A program made the position numbers and the translations under genes. Of a stretch of 64,000 bases of DNA, positions 1 to 8,093 are shown piece by piece (position 1 is the first letter of the stretch; each line of letters begins with the position of its first letter). Source of the stretch: Natronomonas marina (GTDB lineage: Archaea > Halobacteriota > Halobacteria > Halobacteriales > Haloarculaceae); NCBI RefSeq assembly GCF_024298905.1, contig NZ_CP101154.1, forward strand, positions 372,001 through 436,000. Direction: 5' to 3'. A model generated the notes under the pieces. That model was not told where the DNA came from. It worked only from the letters and a program-made list of their open reading frames with translations, and made no database searches.

Positions 1-1266
1 CAGGCGCTCTCCTCGGCCGGCTACGCGACGGCGTGTTACTCCTCGAACGCCTGGATAACGCCGTACACCCGACTGACGGCGGGCTTCGACCGGCAGGACA
101 ACTTCTTCGAGGTGCTGCCCGGCGAGGCGCTGTCCGGGCTGGCGGCGAGCCTCTGGCAGCGCGTCCTCGACAGCCGCTTCCGGTGGGTCGCCGACCGCCT
201 CGTCGAGATGGGTAACGAAATTCACGAACACCTCGCCGGCGGCGAGGGCGCCGACTCGAAGACGCCCGAGATAATCGACCGGGTCACGGCCTTCGCCGAC
301 GACAACGCCGACGACGAGTGGTTCGCGTTCATCAATCTGATGGACGCCCACCTGCCGTACTACCCCCCCGAGGAGTACCGCGAGCAGTTCGCTCCCGGCG
401 TCGACCCCGAAGCCGTCTGTCAAAACTCCAAGGAGTACAACTCGGGGGCCCGCGCCATCGACGAGGCGGAGTTCGACGACATCCGGGACCTGTACGACGC
501 CGAGATACGCCACATCGACGCCGAACTCGGGCGCCTGTTCGACCACCTGAAGGAGACTGGCCAGTGGGAGGACACCCTCGTCGTCGTCTGCTCGGACCAC
601 GGCGAACTCCACGGCGAGCACGGTCTCTACGGCCACGAGTTCGCTATCTACGACCCCCTCGTGAACGTCCCGCTCTTCGTGAAACACCCCGACGTCGAGG
701 CCGGCCGGACCGACGAGCAGGTCGAGTTGCTCGACCTCTACGACACGGTGCTGGAGTCGGCGGCCGCCACCGACGCCACCGGAACCGTCGACGCCCGCCC
801 CTTCCAGCCGGGCCGGTCGCTGCTGTCTCCGGGCCGGGACATCGATGACGGCGAGTACGCCTTCGTCGACTACCACCGGCCGGTGGTGGAACTGAACCAA
901 CTGGAGACGAAGGCCGCCGACGCCGGCATCGACCTCGAGGAGGACTCGCGGTTCTACTCGCGGATGCGCGCGGCCCGCCGTCCCGACGGCAAGTACATCC
1001 GCAACGAGCGCATCGCCGACGAGGCCTACCGTCTCGACGCCGACCCCGGCGAGGTCGACCCGCTCGGCCGCGAGGGCACCGGGACCAGCGGCGAGGCCCC
1101 TCGCGTCGACGACCCCGTCCTCGAGCGGGTCTACGCCGCCCTCGAACGGTTCGAGGCCCGCGCCGCCGACGAGTGGGACGCCACCGCCACCGACGCCGAG
1201 GCAGCGCTGGACCACATGGACGAGGAGGCCAAAGAGCGCCTCCAGGACCTCGGCTACATGGAGTGA
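1..1266 (+). CDS. Sulfatase / alkaline phosphatase superfamily protein, C-terminal part (5' end outside window)
   Basis: The frame is open from the first base of the window, so the N-terminus and the usual CxPxR active-site region lie upstream and are missing here. The visible 421 residues include the late sulfatase signature VVVCSDHGELHGEHG followed by a His-rich GHEF segment and VPLFVKHP, which in this superfamily supply metal-binding Asp/His and the fold after the catalytic core. Families of this type hydrolyse sulfate or phosphate esters; haloarchaeal members often sit among polysaccharide or cell-surface genes, but no such neighbour is visible on this side. The last part is acidic and rich in Ala and Glu. 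The family call is firm; the substrate is unknown. Confidence 0.85.
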   Translation, partial: QALSSAGYATACYSSNAWITPYTRLTAGFDRQDNFFEVLPGEALSGLAASLWQRVLDSRFRWVADRLVEMGNEIHEHLAGGEGADSKTPEIIDRVTAFADDNADDEWFAFINLMDAHLPYYPPEEYREQFAPGVDPEAVCQNSKEYNSGARAIDEAEFDDIRDLYDAEIRHIDAELGRLFDHLKETGQWEDTLVVVCSDHGELHGEHGLYGHEFAIYDPLVNVPLFVKHPDVEAGRTDEQVELLDLYDTVLESAAATDATGTVDARPFQPGRSLLSPGRDIDDGEYAFVDYHRPVVELNQLETKAADAGIDLEEDSRFYSRMRAARRPDGKYIRNERIADEAYRLDADPGEVDPLGREGTGTSGEAPRVDDPVLERVYAALERFEARAADEWDATATDAEAALDHMDEEAKERLQDLGYME

Positions 1267-1303
1267 GTCGGTCGACGCGCCGCGAGCCGTCTCCGTACGA
1301 CGC

Positions 1304-1516
1304 CTACCGCCGGTCGTCGAGTTCCGCCCGCAGTTCCTCGAGTTCCCGCCGCGTCTCCGCCAGTTCCCGCTCCAGTTCCTCGATGCGTGCGTCGTCGTCG
1401 CGGCCGACGTAGAGACCGAACGTCCCGAGGAGGATTCCGGTACCGAACCCGACGATTGCGCCGCGCTGTCCGGCGAACAGGAGGCCGAAGACGACCGCGA
1501 GACCCGGGAGGGTCAC
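1304..1516 (-). CDS. Small membrane-anchored coiled-coil protein
   Basis: This 70-residue frame starts at GTG, the first usable start after an in-frame TAA upstream. Residues about 5-35 form one or two hydrophobic, glycine-rich membrane segments, and residues 42-70 are a charged heptad-like helix (EELERELAETRRELEELR). It ends in DDRR. The layout of a short membrane anchor plus cytoplasmic coiled coil is common among uncharacterised haloarchaeal proteins. I do not recognise a family and no function can be assigned. It is convergent with the sulfatase and downstream of the ketopantoate reductase, about 130 bp from it. Confidence 0.5.
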   Translation of the reverse strand: MTLPGLAVVFGLLFAGQRGAIVGFGTGILLGTFGLYVGRDDDARIEELERELAETRRELEELRAELDDRR

Positions 1517-1650
1517 GATTCCGTCGAACCAGTTGATAATACCGGATTCGAACTCCAGAAATTAAATCCGGCGCAATCGCCCGGCGTGCGGTCGCAATCA
1601 CGACCAGCGGGCCGGGGCGAGGGAGGCGATACCGGGGTCGTCTCGCCCGG

Positions 1651-2547
1651 TTAGCGGACCCCCTGTCCGGTTTCCCAGGCCCGCAACAGCCGCGTCGTCG
1701 TCTCGACGACCGGGGCGTCCACCCCGTGGTCGTCGGCCCGTTCGAGGACGTACCCGCCGATGGCGTCGACCTCGGTCCGGCGGCCGGCCTCGACGTCCTG
1801 CCGCATCGAGGAGGTGTTGGCCGCCGTCGCCCGGGCGACCCGTTCGACCGCGGATTCCGCCGCCGCCGCCGACAGGTCGACCCCCTCCGCGCGGGCGACG
1901 CGGGCGACCTCGCGGGCGGCATCGGCCGCCACGGGGCCGGCCTCGCCGTCCAGCAGGGCGCCGTTGTCGACCCGCGCCAGCGCCGTCGTCGCGTTGATAC
2001 CGGCGTTGACGGCCAGTTTCTCCCAGAGCCGGCGGGGCATGTCCCCGGCGACGGTCGTCACTATGCCCGCCGCCTCGAAGGCTGACCCGACCCGGTCGGC
2101 CACCTCGGACGGCCCGCCCGCTCTCGCGCCGAGAACGACCTCGCCGACGCCGGTACACCGGACGACGCCCGGATCCGGCCGCAGGGCGCCGTACGTGCAG
2201 GTGCCGGCGAGCACCGGCGCCTCGACCCGCCCGGCGAGGGTCGCCTCGTTGCCCATCCCGTTCTGGAGCGAACAGCAGACCCCGAGGTCGACGTCGGCGA
2301 GGGCGTCGGCGGCCGCGGGCGTGTCGAAGGCCTTCACGCAGACGACGGCCAGGTCGGTGGCCGCCGGCGCCTCGAGTCGCGCCGCCGGGTACACCGTCGT
2401 CTCGATTTCGCCCTCGATGCGGAGGCCGGACTCCCGGACCGCCGAGACGTGCGGCTCGCGGCCGACCAGCGTCACGTCGTGCTCCCGGGCGAGGAGTCCC
2501 CCGACGAGACTCCCCAGACTCCCGGCACCGAAGACGACCACGTCCAT
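1651..2547 (-). CDS. panE: Ketopantoate reductase (2-dehydropantoate 2-reductase)
   Basis: Reduces 2-dehydropantoate to pantoate in coenzyme A synthesis. The 298-residue length is normal. The N-terminal dinucleotide fold begins at once with VVFGAGSLGSLVG (GxGxxG at residues 7-12). The C-terminal helical domain carries the catalytic lysine and substrate-binding asparagine in WEKLAVNAGIN (Lys177, Asn181), and the SSMRQDVEAGRRTEVDAIGG segment is the family's C-terminal signature. The start is the first Met, directly before the nucleotide-binding strand. Bacterial enzymes use NADPH whereas some archaeal ones use NADH; the sequence does not decide this. It appears to be a stand-alone minus-strand gene. 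Confidence 0.88.
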   Translation of the reverse strand: MDVVVFGAGSLGSLVGGLLAREHDVTLVGREPHVSAVRESGLRIEGEIETTVYPAARLEAPAATDLAVVCVKAFDTPAAADALADVDLGVCCSLQNGMGNEATLAGRVEAPVLAGTCTYGALRPDPGVVRCTGVGEVVLGARAGGPSEVADRVGSAFEAAGIVTTVAGDMPRRLWEKLAVNAGINATTALARVDNGALLDGEAGPVAADAAREVARVARAEGVDLSAAAAESAVERVARATAANTSSMRQDVEAGRRTEVDAIGGYVLERADDHGVDAPVVETTTRLLRAWETGQGVR

Positions 2548-2592
2548 ACCCGCCCTACCCGCCGCACCGACAGAAAGCCACCGCTTCGGCCG

Positions 2593-2877
2593 TCAGTCCT
2601 CCTGGAGGTAGTTGATGCTCTCGCCGGAGGCGCCACAGGAGGGACACATCGCCGGCACGTCCTCGATGTCGCCGACCTCGCCGCACTCGCCACACCGCCA
2701 CATGAGCGTCTTCTCGCCGGCCTTGCTCTGGGCCTGCTCGCTGGTGGAGACCCCCTCCCGGTTCGTCACGTAGAACCCTCCGTCGTCGAGGTTCCGGACG
2801 CGGCCGAGTTCGTTCCCGTCCCGGTCGTAGATCGTCTCGCCGAACGTGACCTGCCGCTGTCGTTGTTCGCTGGCCAT
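2593..2877 (-). CDS. Rubredoxin-like zinc-ribbon protein
   Basis: A 94-residue protein with a C-terminal CxxC...CxxC knuckle pair (Cys62, Cys65, Cys78, Cys81) in RCGECGEVGD and MCPSCGASGE, expected to bind one Zn or Fe ion. The N-terminal half contains a beta-rich GETIYDRDGNELGRVRNL segment, similar to haloarchaeal proteins in which a short barrel precedes a rubrerythrin-type rubredoxin. No catalytic residues are visible, so a small redox or nucleic-acid-binding role are both possible. It lies just downstream of the IscU gene on the same strand but is separated by a control region with a dyad repeat, so it probably has its own promoter. Confidence 0.75.
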   Translation of the reverse strand: MASEQRQRQVTFGETIYDRDGNELGRVRNLDDGGFYVTNREGVSTSEQAQSKAGEKTLMWRCGECGEVGDIEDVPAMCPSCGASGESINYLQED

Positions 2878-2883
2878 ATGCTA

Positions 2884-2903
2884 TGGTACATCGTAACGTA
2901 CCA
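2884..2903. promoter_or_regulatory. 20-bp dyad upstream of the zinc-ribbon gene
   Basis: TGGTAC - 8 bp - GTACCA, a perfect inverted repeat with 6-bp arms. It lies 7 bp upstream of the zinc-ribbon start codon (at 2877) and just downstream of an A-run that reads TTTTTT on the coding strand. The placement over the presumed transcription start suggests a repressor operator. This is inference from position and symmetry. Confidence 0.4.
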
Positions 2904-2966
2904 AAAAACCGCCGCTCGTCGGAGTGCGACCGACGCCCGGTTCCCCGGTCGTCGTCGCTTCCCGGG

Positions 2967-3383
2967 CTACTCGGTCGTCGTCTCCGCTATCTCCTCGTCG
3001 CCCTCGTGGATGGCGACGCCGTCCTGTGCGACCTTCTCGGCCAGGACGGCGCACTTGATTCGCATCGGGCTGAGGTCGACGCCGAGCATGTCGATGACGT
3101 CGTCGCGGTCCATCTCCCGGACGGCCGACAGCGACTTCCCCCGGAGCTCCCTGGAGAGCATGCTCGCCGAGGCCTGGCTGATGGCACAGCCGTCGCCGAT
3201 GAAACTGACGCGCTCTATCGTCTCGTCGTCGTCCGCCAGTTCGAGGAACATCTTGATGGTGTCGCCGCACATCGGGTTCTCGCCGACGTGCTCGATGTCC
3301 GCGTCCTCGAGTTCCCCGTAGTTGCGGGGGTTCTTGTAGTGGTCGAGGATCTGCTGGCGGTACATGTCCGAGCCGGGTCCCAT
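2967..3383 (-). CDS. Iron-sulfur cluster scaffold, IscU/SufU type
   Basis: Scaffold on which [Fe-S] clusters are assembled using sulfur from a cysteine desulfurase. The 138-residue protein has the three conserved cysteines: Cys39 in NPMCGDTIK, Cys66 in GDGCAISQAS and Cys111 in MRIKCAVLAEK. The opening SDMYRQQILDHYKNPRNYG is the family signature. I chose the Met at 3383 because it gives the usual short MGxGSDMYR leader; a Met six codons on (3365) is the alternative, while an open frame upstream lacks family similarity. Its likely sulfur donor SufS is 13 kb away, not adjacent. C-terminal EEIAETTTE is a typical acidic haloarchaeal tail. Confidence 0.9.
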   Translation of the reverse strand: MGPGSDMYRQQILDHYKNPRNYGELEDADIEHVGENPMCGDTIKMFLELADDDETIERVSFIGDGCAISQASASMLSRELRGKSLSAVREMDRDDVIDMLGVDLSPMRIKCAVLAEKVAQDGVAIHEGDEEIAETTTE

Positions 3384-3541
3384 CGTTGTCGGTACAAGGG
3401 GAATGACCGCTAAAAGGCCACCGGTCGGGGCGGTCTCCCGTCGCGGCTGCGACACCCCGAACCGGCGGGGCGTGGTGTCGCCCCCGTTGCCGTCAGCCGG
3501 CGGCCAGAAGGTGTAAGAGTAACACTCCTCAAAGTGGACGT

Positions 3542-3937
3542 ATGGGCAGCGGCTCCGGGATCCCCGACGACGAGTTCGACGCGGTCGGCGAGCGCGTCGA
3601 GTGGTTCTTCGACCGGCTCTTAGACGAGGTCGCCGCCGAATCCTCCGTCTCACGGGCGATGCTGGTCGAGACGGTCATCAAACTGGAGGTCGCCGCCGAC
3701 CGCCGGCGGAACCACCTCCGCGAGACCGGCGAAACGGCGTACCGGACCGACGAGGCGGCGGTGCTGTGGCTCCCCGAATCCGTCCTGGAGTCGCTTGCGG
3801 CCGCTCAGGGTGTCTCGGAACTGGAGGCCGACGCCGCGGGCGAGGTGATGCGTCGCATGGCGCGGTCGATGGTCGGCGTCGACCACGAGGGCCGCCCCGG
3901 ATCGGCGCCGTTCGTGTTGCTCGATCCCGTGGCCTGA
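3542..3937 (+). CDS. Uncharacterised helical haloarchaeal protein
   Basis: A 131-residue acidic protein with mainly helical character and no membrane segment or signal peptide. Visible stretches such as FDRLLDEVAAESSVSRAMLVE and EVMRRMARSMVGVDHEGRPG suggest a compact helical bundle. I do not recognise a family. The start ATG follows a TAAGAGTAACACTC promoter-like stretch. It is followed by the PadR-like gene after 95 bp that contains a separate palindrome, so the two are probably not one operon. Confidence 0.6.
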   Translation: MGSGSGIPDDEFDAVGERVEWFFDRLLDEVAAESSVSRAMLVETVIKLEVAADRRRNHLRETGETAYRTDEAAVLWLPESVLESLAAAQGVSELEADAAGEVMRRMARSMVGVDHEGRPGSAPFVLLDPVA

Positions 3938-3997
3938 CGCCGTCCGAGCGGGGCTTTCGGCTGCGGTCCCGGCCGGTCAGTTCTCGATACCGGCGTG

Positions 3998-4018
3998 ACA
4001 CCCTTATTACACGGGTGT
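3998..4018. promoter_or_regulatory. ACACCC-N9-GGGTGT palindrome in front of the PadR-like gene
   Basis: A perfect 6-bp inverted repeat with a 9-bp AT-rich spacer (TTATTACAC) that itself resembles a TATA element, followed closely by another GGGGTGT just before the ATG at 4033. PadR-family repressors commonly bind inverted repeats at their own promoters, so autoregulation is plausible. No binding data are available. Confidence 0.45.
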
Positions 4019-4032
4019 GTTCACAGGGGTGT

Positions 4033-4563
4033 ATGAAAGACGAGGATCGACAGGCGGTGGGGATCGCCGATCTGGGTGACGGACGACGGAGCGGGTTCTC
4101 CCGGTTGTTGTCCGAACTGGAGCAAGGCTCCGGGGATGGGGTCGATCTCGGCACGTCGTCGGGCGGTGACGCGCCGGCCGGCCCCCATCCGGCCCGGCAG
4201 AACATCGATCTGATCGAGGAGGCGCTGTTCGCCGACTCCCCGTTCCGGCTCGACGAGAGCATCATCAACGAAGGGCTGGAGGAGATCCTCCTGGTCCTCA
4301 TCTCGATGCGGACCGAGGACACGAACGGCAAGACGCTCATGAGCGACCTCATCCGGCTGTTCGACGCCCAGCTCTCGCCCGGCACCGTCTACCCGACCCT
4401 CCACGAACTGGAGCAGGACGAGACCCTCGAGATGTTCGAACTCGTGCGCTCGAAGGAGTACCGGGTCGAGGACCGCGCGGCCGCCCGGTCGAAGGTCACC
4501 GAGGCCGCCAGACAGTTCCTCGCGCTCGGCGCGTTCTTCTACCTGTCGGCCGGCGACCTGTAA
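4033..4563 (+). CDS. PadR-like winged-helix transcription regulator
   Basis: A 176-residue protein. The C-terminal two thirds carry a winged helix: LEEILLVLISMRTED, then a recognition region LFDAQLSPGTVYPTLHELE and a wing ending in VRSKEYRVED, the arrangement seen in PadR regulators. The first 65 residues are low-complexity and acidic, with no recognisable ligand domain. The ATG lies immediately after a palindrome (3998-4018) that could be its own operator. It is convergent with the minus-strand archaellin transcript, whose last gene ends 47 bp away. A role in archaellum control is conceivable from position only. Confidence 0.7.
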   Translation: MKDEDRQAVGIADLGDGRRSGFSRLLSELEQGSGDGVDLGTSSGGDAPAGPHPARQNIDLIEEALFADSPFRLDESIINEGLEEILLVLISMRTEDTNGKTLMSDLIRLFDAQLSPGTVYPTLHELEQDETLEMFELVRSKEYRVEDRAAARSKVTEAARQFLALGAFFYLSAGDL

Positions 4564-4609
4564 CCGCCGGGACGACGGTGTGGCTCGCGGACGAGTGTCG
4601 CGGACCCGC

Positions 4610-5083
4610 CTACGGAGCCTCGACGTCGACCTCCCGGAGCAGTACCGACAGCACCGCCGCCGGGTCGCGGTCGGGTTCGACCGCGGTCGCGTACCAGCGG
4701 AGGAGTTCGGCGAAGGTCTCCCGGATGTCGTCGTGGGCAATCGTCGTCTCGGCGCGCCCGTTCGGCGTCTCGACCGCAATCGAGACCGCGAAGGCGGCGT
4801 CCGTATCGAACGGTCGGTGGCCGCCGTCCCCGTCCGCGCTCCGGTCGGCGCCCGCTCGTTCGGGCCGGTCGGTGGCCTGCCCCGAGGGGTCGGTCTCGGG
4901 GTCGGTACTGACGACGAACCGCTCTTCGTCCAGCCGGCTGACCCGGTCGTCCGATTCGAGTCGGGCCAACCGCGGGAGTTCCTCGGCGTCGATTACGGCC
5001 GCCACCTCGTCGGCGTCAGGTGGCGTCGCCTCCGCCTCGGTTCGATGCTCCTCGGGGTCGTCGTCTGGGGTATCGGGCGTCAT
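4610..5083 (-). CDS. Acidic uncharacterised protein, last gene of the archaellin-linked operon
   Basis: A 157-residue, very acidic protein. The N-terminal half is disordered (runs of D, E, P, T); the C-terminal half has a possible alpha/beta domain (FAVSIAVETPNGRAETTIAHDD followed by a helix with LLRWYATAVEPD). No membrane segment or motif of known function is seen. Its start overlaps the stop of the upstream membrane-protein gene by ATGA, so the two are translationally coupled. Function unknown; operon position suggests it serves the same process as the membrane and secreted proteins before it. Confidence 0.6.
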   Translation of the reverse strand: MTPDTPDDDPEEHRTEAEATPPDADEVAAVIDAEELPRLARLESDDRVSRLDEERFVVSTDPETDPSGQATDRPERAGADRSADGDGGHRPFDTDAAFAVSIAVETPNGRAETTIAHDDIRETFAELLRWYATAVEPDRDPAAVLSVLLREVDVEAP

Positions 5084-6966
5084 CGTATCGGAATCACCGC
5101 TTCGAGCAGTCGGGCAATCGGGAGGGCGAACGCTCGGCCGTCGCCGAAGTACTCCAGCCCGGAGAGGAGCACGAAGGCGGCCATCGCCGCGAGTGCCGCC
5201 GCGAGGACGGTCGGTCCGAGCGGTCGGGGCGCCCGCGACCCGGTGGCCGCCAGGCCCCAGCCGGCGACCCCGGCGGCGACGGCCAGGTTCAGGACCGCGA
5301 CGGCCTGGAGGACGGTCCCGACGCCCGCCGACGTCCCGGCGAACGCGACGGTCGGGATGGCGACGCCCGCGAGCGCCAGCGCCGGGGTCGCCGTCGGCAG
5401 TCGGTCCCCGGACGCGGCGAGCGCTTCGCGGACCGCCGGCACCCTCGCGACCGCCCAGACGAGCACCGGGGTCGCCGGCACGAGATACCTGACCGTGATC
5501 GTCGAGTGCAACGGCAGTCGCGGGAGGTACACGAGCGTCAGGAGCGTCACGTAGGCGACCGCGAACAGGTCGGTCGCGACGACGGGGTCGCGTCGGGCGG
5601 CGACGAGGTCGGCGACCCGCGGTCGCCCGCTACGCAGGAGGTGGACGGGAACCGCGAGCAGGACCGCAAACAGCGGCGCGGTCTCGAGCAACGCGAGATC
5701 GACCGTCTCGCCCCCGGTCCGGGCGTACTCGACGCCGGGTATGCGGCCGCTCCGGAGGAACACATGGTAGAGTCGCGTCGGTTCCAGCGCCGCCAGCCCC
5801 GCCGTGATCGCCTCGAACAGTCTCGAACCGCCCGCGAGCAGGCTCGCCGGGAGCACGCTCGCAGCCGCCACTCCGGAGCCGTCGCTGGCGGGGGCGGCCG
5901 ACGGACTGCCGCCGGTCGATCCCCCGGGAGCGCCGGACGTTCCCGCCGGGACGTCCGGGAGCAGGCGGGGGGGCATCAGCGGGTCCCCGGAGATCGCGAG
6001 GTTCGTCACGACGAAGGGGACGAGCGAGACCGCCAGGGCGGCCGCCACCGGGAGGAGGTCCCGTGGCCCGTTCGACCGTGCCGTGGCCACGTCGACGGCG
6101 CCGAGGGCGATGAGCAGGACGAGACCGTCCGGGGCGCTGATCCAGGCGGAAACCCCCACTGGGAGGTACGCGGCGGCCCTGTAGCGGCGGGCGGCCGCCG
6201 GATCGACGCTCTCCCGACTCCGGAGGTAGAGATACATCGTCACCATCGTCGCAAGCGCCAGCGGGACGTGTCGCTTCGGTATCGACGCCCAGAATCCGAC
6301 CGGCCCCAGCAGGACGGCGGCCACGCCGCCGAACACGGCGGTCCGATAGGCGTAGCACCGCCGGAGGAGGCGGTACGCGACGACGCCGACCAGGGCGGCC
6401 GCGACCATCGTCGTCAACTGGAGCGCGACGAGCGGTAACTGCCATCGCGGCAACGGCGACGCGTGGGCAACGTTCAGGAGGAACGCGCTCAGGGCGACCG
6501 CCGTCCCGCCGACCGTCGCTACCCGCCGACGGTCCGTCACGCTGCCGAGCGAGAGCGCGGCGCCGAGGAGCACGAGACTCCACCCCCCGGCCAACAGCAC
6601 CCGTGGCGCGATGAGGACCGTCGCGCCTCGGAGCAGCCAGTATACGGGCAGCGCCAGCGCGGCGTGGCCGTAGTTGCGGCCGTAGCGCCGCCCGTCGACG
6701 AGGTGCATTCCCGGGGCGGCACCGTCGTTCGGGCTGAACACGACGGGGTCGATGACGACCGTCCCGCGGGAGAGCGCCACGAGCGTGTCCGCGACGACGA
6801 AGGTGTCGACGATGAAGACGTCGACGCGCCAGTACAGCATGTAGAACGCCAGCGCGCACAGGAACACCGCCGCTCCGGTCCGGTCGCCGAACACCGCCCG
6901 AAAGAGCCTGCGTGCGTACCGCTCGGCGGTCGCCTCCAGCGCCCGGTAGCGCTCCGAGGGCGTCAT
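5080..6966 (-). CDS. Large multi-spanning membrane protein, GT-C-glycosyltransferase-like topology
   Basis: A 628-residue protein with at least ten hydrophobic segments spread over its whole length and a Gly/Ser/Pro-rich extracellular-type loop near residues 325-350 (TSGAPGGSTGGSPSAAP). The N-terminal region VFLCALAFYMLYWRVDVF, a polar first loop, then RYGRNYGHAALALPVYWLL resembles the layout of lipid-linked-sugar transferases of the GT-C fold, but I see no unambiguous DxD or other signature, so this remains a guess. The Met at 6966 overlaps the preceding gene by ATGA. It follows archaellin genes and a secreted protein on the same strand, so a role in archaellin modification or envelope assembly is possible. 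Confidence 0.7.
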   Translation of the reverse strand: MTPSERYRALEATAERYARRLFRAVFGDRTGAAVFLCALAFYMLYWRVDVFIVDTFVVADTLVALSRGTVVIDPVVFSPNDGAAPGMHLVDGRRYGRNYGHAALALPVYWLLRGATVLIAPRVLLAGGWSLVLLGAALSLGSVTDRRRVATVGGTAVALSAFLLNVAHASPLPRWQLPLVALQLTTMVAAALVGVVAYRLLRRCYAYRTAVFGGVAAVLLGPVGFWASIPKRHVPLALATMVTMYLYLRSRESVDPAAARRYRAAAYLPVGVSAWISAPDGLVLLIALGAVDVATARSNGPRDLLPVAAALAVSLVPFVVTNLAISGDPLMPPRLLPDVPAGTSGAPGGSTGGSPSAAPASDGSGVAAASVLPASLLAGGSRLFEAITAGLAALEPTRLYHVFLRSGRIPGVEYARTGGETVDLALLETAPLFAVLLAVPVHLLRSGRPRVADLVAARRDPVVATDLFAVAYVTLLTLVYLPRLPLHSTITVRYLVPATPVLVWAVARVPAVREALAASGDRLPTATPALALAGVAIPTVAFAGTSAGVGTVLQAVAVLNLAVAAGVAGWGLAATGSRAPRPLGPTVLAAALAAMAAFVLLSGLEYFGDGRAFALPIARLLEAVIPIR

Positions 6967-7475
6967 TCCGTCACCTCGACCGCGATGGACTCGCGCTCGA
7001 TCACGTACGTCTCGCCGTTCGCCGTGAGCGACACCGTCACCACGCCGGTGAGACTGGCGCCGCCGTCGAGCGGCGCCTCGACGGTCGCTGCGGGTGCCGC
7101 GACGGAGATATCCTCGGTCGTGCCGGCCGGCAGGCGCCGGGACCGCACGTCGGCGTACTCGACCGCCGGGAGTTCGACGCTGTACTCGACGACGACGGGA
7201 CTCGACGCGGTTTCGACGGCCACCCGGAGCGGCGCCACGTCGGGGCGATGTCCGCCCGGGACGCGCCGGAGCGTCCCGTCGGTCGGCAGCCGACGGACCT
7301 CGACTGCCGCCGTTCGGTCGACCGACATGCCGGCGTCGTCGACGAACGGCTGATGGAGGTCGCTCGGCGAGGAATCGGACGGCGAGTCCACGCCGGTGAC
7401 GGCGGGACCGGTCCCGATGCCCACCACGAGAACGACGCCGAGGGTCAAAAGCAGGGCCGTCCGTTCGGGAGTCAT
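6963..7475 (-). CDS. Secreted or membrane-anchored beta-rich protein
   Basis: A 170-residue protein with an N-terminal hydrophobic segment (TALLLTLGVVLVVGIGTG, residues 6-23) that fits a signal peptide or anchor. The remainder is extracellular in character: rich in V, T and S, few charged clusters, with alternating patterns (VVVEYSVELPAVEYADVRS; LTGVVTVSLTANGETYVIE) typical of an immunoglobulin-like beta sandwich. There is no type IV pilin peptide. It begins 35 bp after the third archaellin stop and overlaps the next membrane-protein gene by ATGA, so it is probably on the archaellin transcript. Exact role unknown. Confidence 0.65.
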   Translation of the reverse strand: MTPERTALLLTLGVVLVVGIGTGPAVTGVDSPSDSSPSDLHQPFVDDAGMSVDRTAAVEVRRLPTDGTLRRVPGGHRPDVAPLRVAVETASSPVVVEYSVELPAVEYADVRSRRLPAGTTEDISVAAPAATVEAPLDGGASLTGVVTVSLTANGETYVIERESIAVEVTE

Positions 7476-7510
7476 CTATCAAATAGCGGTGGGCGGTCGG
7501 ATGGTTCGGG

Positions 7511-8089
7511 TCAGACCCGCACGTAGTCCTTGCCGGTCAGGACGTCCGGGACGTTGACGCCGTAGATGGTCGAGGCGCCGGACTGGTCGGTGACCTCCAG
7601 CGTGGCCTCCTCGCCCGCGGCGAGACCGTTGCCCCCCTCGATGCTGCTCGTCGATATCTCGATCCGGATTCGGTCGCTGTTGGCGTCGAGGACCTCCCCG
7701 TCCGTTCCGGAGACGTCCGACATCGAGAACTCGGTCGACGACGTGCTCGAGGCGTTCTCCAGCGTCACCGAGCTACTGTCGCTCGTGTACTGAACCGTCG
7801 CCTTCGAGAGGTTGATCGGTTCCGAGCCCGGCGATTTCTTGACGACCAGCTCGACGGTACTGACGCTACTACTGGACACCGTACCGGTGGCGGAGACGAC
7901 GTCGATCTGGTTCGAGACCTCGGACTGTGCGTCGGACCCCGTGTCTTCGGCCTGCGACTGCAGGAGGCCCGCCGTGTTGACGAGCACGCCCGCGGCGACG
8001 GCGGCCACGAGCACGAGTGCGATGAAGATGATGAGCGTCCCGATACCGACCTGGCCGCGGTCGACGTCGGTGTCGGACAGTTCCCTCAT
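7511..8089 (-). CDS. Archaellin (major filament subunit), third copy in transcript order
   Basis: A 192-residue archaellin. The N-terminus carries a class III signal peptide ending [15 protein letters not shown], with cleavage by the prepilin-type peptidase expected between Gly12 and Gln13, followed by the hydrophobic helix that packs in the filament core. The C-terminus [20 protein letters not shown] is shared by all three copies; the middle (residues about 70-150) varies. It is rich in Ser, Thr and Asp, suited to high salt and to glycosylation. It lies 4 bp after the second copy. The start region and preceding spacer GATACG are almost identical to those of its neighbour. Confidence 0.93.
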   Translation of the reverse strand: MRELSDTDVDRGQVGIGTLIIFIALVLVAAVAAGVLVNTAGLLQSQAEDTGSDAQSEVSNQIDVVSATGTVSSSSVSTVELVVKKSPGSEPINLSKATVQYTSDSSSVTLENASSTSSTEFSMSDVSGTDGEVLDANSDRIRIEISTSSIEGGNGLAAGEEATLEVTDQSGASTIYGVNVPDVLTGKDYVRV

Positions 8090-8093
8090 CGTA

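Noticed and set aside
1535-1562. tRNA-like T-arm on the minus strand (GGAGTTCGAATCC)
   Set aside because: The TTCGAAT loop is present, but the flanking 5-bp stem does not pair correctly and no acceptor, D-arm or anticodon arm could be found around it.
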